Shown one piece after another: positions 42,977 to 46,086 of a stretch of 46,086 nucleotides of DNA. Made by a program: the position numbers and the translations under genes. The first letter of the stretch is position 1. Each line of letters begins with the position of its first letter. The notes under the pieces are model-generated. The model ran no database searches and had not been told where the DNA came from. It saw only the letters and a program-made list of their open reading frames with translations. Source of the DNA: Methanobacteriota archaeon (lineage in GTDB: Archaea; Thermoplasmatota; Poseidoniia; Poseidoniales; Thalassarchaeaceae); contig JAAZXW010000013.1 in assembly GCA_014239955.1 (NCBI GenBank), positions 1-46,086 of the forward strand. The letters are read 5' to 3'.

Positions 42977-45900
42977 ATGAGAGTAGCCGTATTGGTTCTT
43001 GGAATCCTAATTTTTGTCCCACTGGGTCAAGTTTTAGCAGAGGTTGAGGCTGTTGATTCTGAGCCTCTTGTGTCCAAAGATGTGATGCAAACCTATTCCA
43101 GAACAGTTCAGATAGCCTTCGATAGAGTTTCTAACATCGAGTCATACGACAAAGAAGTCCTCGCTGGGGTTGATTCCTGGCTAGTAGTCACTGGGATAGA
43201 CATAGGAGATCATCACAAGACGGTAGCGAAACCAGATGAAACAGCACCTGTCGAGGTTCTCAAGGGATCTTACATTTGGACCTTCGAAGATCCTAAATCA
43301 TCACTCGGAGTTCTTACTGAGTCATTTGAACTGGAGGAAATTGAATCATTCTCTCCACTGCTGGAGAGGACTTTCTCACTTAGGTTCGAGCCGAATGACC
43401 CATACTTCGACGACCAATGGCACCTCAACAACTCCGGGCAAACCAGCGGCGAGGCTGGCGAGGATGCTAGAGTAATGGACGTCTGGGACTCCTACAACGG
43501 TTCTGGTGTCGTCATCAGTGTGATTGACGATGGTGTCGAGCACTCGCACCCTGACCTCTCCCCCAATTATCTTTCACAACACTCTTACGACTGGTGTGGC
43601 GATGACCCTGATCCAAATCCTAACTCGTTCGATGGACATGGGACGGCAGTTGCTGGGGTTGCAGCAGGGGCGGGGAACAATTCTATTGGAGTGACTGGAG
43701 CAGCTTTCGGAGCTTGGATTGCAGGGCACAGGCTGATTGCATGTGGCTTTTCAGACTCGACCTCGGCAGATGCCCTGAGTTATGATAACGACGATATAGA
43801 CATCTACTCAAACTCTTGGGGGCCATTTGACTCTGGGAACATTCTAGAAGGCCCGGGTCCGATTACTGTAGCCGCGATGGAAGACTCGGTATACAATGGC
43901 AGGTCAGGACTCGGGAACATCTACACGTGGGCTGCTGGAAATGGACTGGATGTTGATGACAATTCAAACTATGACGGATACTCCAACAGCCGATATTCGA
44001 TTGCAGTCGCAGCGATCACTCATTACGGTGACCAGTCTTGGTACTCCGAACCTGGTGCAAATATACTGGTCACAGCACACTCGAACGGAGGATCTCCAAA
44101 CTATGAGGGGATCACGACTACGGACATTACTGGAACTGGCGGATACAGCGGAGGAGATGTGACTCACGACTTCGGAGGAACCTCTAGTGCAACACCCCTA
44201 GTTTCTGGAGTAATAGCCCTGGTTCTTGAAGCGAATCCTGATTTGACTTGGAGGGACGTCCAGAACATCCTAGTCCACAGTTCTAGGAAGAACGATGCTA
44301 ATGACTCGTCCTGGAACTGGAACGGAGCTGGGCACGACGTGTCGCACAAGTTTGGCTTCGGAGCAGTCGACGCTAGTGCAGCAGTTTCGCTGGCGGAGAA
44401 CTGGAGCAGCAGCGGAGTGGAGAGTAATGCTAGTTTTGGGCCCTACATGCCCAATATCGATATTGACAATGGCCCTAGCACTTGGACCGAATTCAATCTC
44501 TCGGTTCCCATTGATTTGCGTTTAGAATCGATTGATGTCGTTGTAGATATCACGCACGATTCCAGAGGGGAGTTGGACATAGTCCTCCAAGCACCTAGTG
44601 GACATGAGTCTTGGCTTGCTGAGGAACATACTGACCCCAACAGTGACTACAATAATTGGAGATTTGGAACTGTACAGCATTGGGACGAATCATCACAAGG
44701 GAACTGGACATTGAAAGTTAGAGACTCCGTAACTGGGTCAAACTCAGGGACTGTAAATTCCTGGGAAGTAATCTTCCACGGAGTCGGCAATGTGACTGAC
44801 TCTGATGGGGATGGATGGCCGGACTACAATGACAATGATGATGATAACGATGGATGGGTGGATGTTGACGAGGTGTCTTGCGCGACTGACCCACTTGACA
44901 ACGGCTCCACGCCTTCGGACACGGACTCTGACGGGGACTGCGACTACCTCGATGACGATGACGATGGAGACGGGTTGAGTGATTACAACGAGACAGAACT
45001 TCACAAAACGGACCCATTGGATTCGGACACGGATGATGACGGCTTGGACGACTACCAAGAGGTAGTTGTCTACGGAACTAATGGAATTGATCCGGACTCA
45101 GATGACGATGGTCTGGACGACTACCAAGAGGTAGTTGTCTACGGAACTAACCCTTTGTCTCCAGACTCGGACGGAGATGGGATAAGTGACTACGACGAGA
45201 TAGAGACTTGGTTTTCGGATCCGCTAATGTATGATCCAGACAATGACTCAGACGAATATTACCATTTCCAAGACTGTGATGATAGTGATTCTAGTGTGAA
45301 TCCGGGGATGCAGGAACTGCTAAACGGAAAGGATGACGATTGCGACGGATTAGAGGATGAAGGTTACAATGAGACTGACCAAGATGAGGATGGCTTGTCG
45401 GACTGGGAAGAATTTCATGTTCACGGAACTAGCCACGAAGATCCAGATTCGGATGGAGACGGAATCTCGGATGGCCAAGAGATATTGGAGTTTGGAAGTG
45501 ACCCACTGGAAGTTGATGCTGATACTGATGGAGACGGGTCTTATTGGTTCAACGATTGTGATGACAATGACTCTAATTTTGCACCCGGGATTCCTGAGAT
45601 TCTAGATGGGATGGACAATGACTGTGATGAAGAAATCGATGAGGACTTCTTATGGATGGATTCAGATTCGGATGGGATTACTGACTACTCCGAGTTCCAC
45701 AACTACGCTACTAATCCAGAAAAAGGAGATACCGATGGTGATGGCCTTCCAGATGGGACGGAAATAAATGTGATGATGTCTGACCCACTAGTTCCTGATC
45801 CTGACTCTGATCTAGATGGTTGGTACCACTTCCAGGACTGCGATGACGAAGATTTCGATAGAGCTCCCGAGAGACCGGAAGAGCTTGATGGGAAGGACAA

Positions 45901-46086
45901 CGATTGTGACGGTTTCGTGGACGAGGACTTTTACGACATTGATAGCGATGGAGATGGCTTATCTGACTACTCAGAATATCACAACTACAGCACTATGTTC
46001 GACTCAGCGGACAGTGACCAAGATGGCATAGATGACGGGACTGAAGTTTCTCGGGGACTCTCAAGTCCAGTTTTCACAGACTATGA
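42977..46086 (+). CDS. Kexin-like proprotein convertase with TSP3 and MopE-like repeats, 3' partial
   Basis: ATG 42977 opens a frame that runs off the window (at least 1036 codons). A signal peptide (about 1-21, RVAVLVLGILIFVPLGQVLA) and a pro-region precede an S8B-type catalytic domain (about 142-475): Asp184 (VIDDGVEHSHPDL), His221 (DGHGTAVAG), Asn322 (AAGNG) and Ser403 (GGTSSATP). A P (Homo B) domain (about 505-602, from FNLSVPIDLRLESIDV to SWEVIFHG) follows, which is diagnostic of kexin/furin enzymes. The rest is Asp-rich: thrombospondin type 3-like units mixed with three MopE-like metal-binding repeats (DCDD...NDCDG, at about 45272, 45554 and 45836). It probably processes other secreted proteins or attaches to the surface through Ca. 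A C-terminal anchor is expected beyond the edge. Confidence 0.93.
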   Translation, partial: MRVAVLVLGILIFVPLGQVLAEVEAVDSEPLVSKDVMQTYSRTVQIAFDRVSNIESYDKEVLAGVDSWLVVTGIDIGDHHKTVAKPDETAPVEVLKGSYIWTFEDPKSSLGVLTESFELEEIESFSPLLERTFSLRFEPNDPYFDDQWHLNNSGQTSGEAGEDARVMDVWDSYNGSGVVISVIDDGVEHSHPDLSPNYLSQHSYDWCGDDPDPNPNSFDGHGTAVAGVAAGAGNNSIGVTGAAFGAWIAGHRLIACGFSDSTSADALSYDNDDIDIYSNSWGPFDSGNILEGPGPITVAAMEDSVYNGRSGLGNIYTWAAGNGLDVDDNSNYDGYSNSRYSIAVAAITHYGDQSWYSEPGANILVTAHSNGGSPNYEGITTTDITGTGGYSGGDVTHDFGGTSSATPLVSGVIALVLEANPDLTWRDVQNILVHSSRKNDANDSSWNWNGAGHDVSHKFGFGAVDASAAVSLAENWSSSGVESNASFGPYMPNIDIDNGPSTWTEFNLSVPIDLRLESIDVVVDITHDSRGELDIVLQAPSGHESWLAEEHTDPNSDYNNWRFGTVQHWDESSQGNWTLKVRDSVTGSNSGTVNSWEVIFHGVGNVTDSDGDGWPDYNDNDDDNDGWVDVDEVSCATDPLDNGSTPSDTDSDGDCDYLDDDDDGDGLSDYNETELHKTDPLDSDTDDDGLDDYQEVVVYGTNGIDPDSDDDGLDDYQEVVVYGTNPLSPDSDGDGISDYDEIETWFSDPLMYDPDNDSDEYYHFQDCDDSDSSVNPGMQELLNGKDDDCDGLEDEGYNETDQDEDGLSDWEEFHVHGTSHEDPDSDGDGISDGQEILEFGSDPLEVDADTDGDGSYWFNDCDDNDSNFAPGIPEILDGMDNDCDEEIDEDFLWMDSDSDGITDYSEFHNYATNPEKGDTDGDGLPDGTEINVMMSDPLVPDPDSDLDGWYHFQDCDDEDFDRAPERPEELDGKDNDCDGFVDEDFYDIDSDGDGLSDYSEYHNYSTMFDSADSDQDGIDDGTEVSRGLSSPVFTDY
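45045..45150 (+). repeat. 37-nt tandem duplication in the convertase repeat region
   Basis: Identical 37-nt copies at 45045-45081 and 45114-45150 (period 69 nt, 23 residues) encode DDYQEVVVYGTN twice. This marks a recent in-frame expansion of the TSP3-like array. Confidence 0.88.

Noticed and set aside
1-46086. CRISPR arrays, insertion sequences, integrases, rRNA
   Set aside because: No spaced direct-repeat array, transposase motif or rRNA segment was seen. The repeats present are protein-coding arrays in surface genes and the gar1 tail.

Overview
The window looks like a chromosomal contig from a marine planktonic archaeon, most likely Marine Group II Euryarchaeota (Candidatus Poseidoniales). 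Archaeal information-processing genes are present: RNA polymerase subunit RpoK, a Gar1-type H/ACA RNP protein, RqcH/NFACT, and tRNAs with encoded CCA. They sit beside an aerobic, bacterial-flavoured metabolism (CtaA/CtaB haem A synthesis, tryptophan 2,3-dioxygenase, AcnA aconitase, thiolase, bacterial-type GpsA) and very long Asp-rich secreted or surface proteins. Several genes have a TATA-like box about 26 nt before the start codon, as in leaderless archaeal transcription. The taxonomic call is an inference; no rRNA gene is present.

Layout. 1-6093: 3' part of a giant surface subtilisin with two seven-bladed RCC1-like propellers and thrombospondin-3 type Ca-binding repeats. 6094-6318: two tRNA-Leu genes on the minus strand. 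6411-7433: gpsA. 7454-13147: a region that looks more AT-rich by eye, with a flavodoxin, a small winged-helix-like protein, a three-gene ABC importer (minus) and a divergent secreted protein (plus). 13150-13695: gar1 with an Arg/Gly-rich tail and an in-frame TAA. 13740-14723: a TPR-like membrane protein. 14724-25818 (minus): a 2257-aa FG-GAP surface protein, a hypothetical protein, aconitase and a membrane-anchored cyclophilin. 25969-28778: 2-oxoacid:ferredoxin oxidoreductase korAB. 28838-28913: tRNA-Gln. 28928-29960 (minus): aldo/keto reductase plus a 59-aa membrane protein. 30035-36103 (plus): NUDIX-MBL fusion, membrane aspartic protease/DUF3592-like fusion, alpha/beta hydrolase, rqcH. 36094-36702 (minus): a GNAT. 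36780-42828 (plus): tryptophan dioxygenase, thiolase, rpoK, ctaA-ctaB, a DRE-TIM metallolyase. 42977-end: a kexin-like proprotein convertase with MopE-like and TSP3 repeats, cut by the window edge.

The most striking system is at 8296-13147. The binding protein of the PhnCDE-like transporter carries what looks like a complete transferrin iron site (Asp, two Tyr, His, an anion-binding Thr and Arg-to-Lys, and the cysteine pair that brackets them). The divergent promoter region holds two perfect TTTAGG-N4-CCTAAA palindromes, the architecture of DtxR/IdeR iron boxes, one next to each gene. Together these point to an iron-regulated, transferrin-like ferric iron importer in an archaeon rather than a phosphonate transporter, with a large secreted protein of unknown function likely under the same control. 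A flavodoxin, a common substitute for ferredoxin in iron shortage, lies close by.
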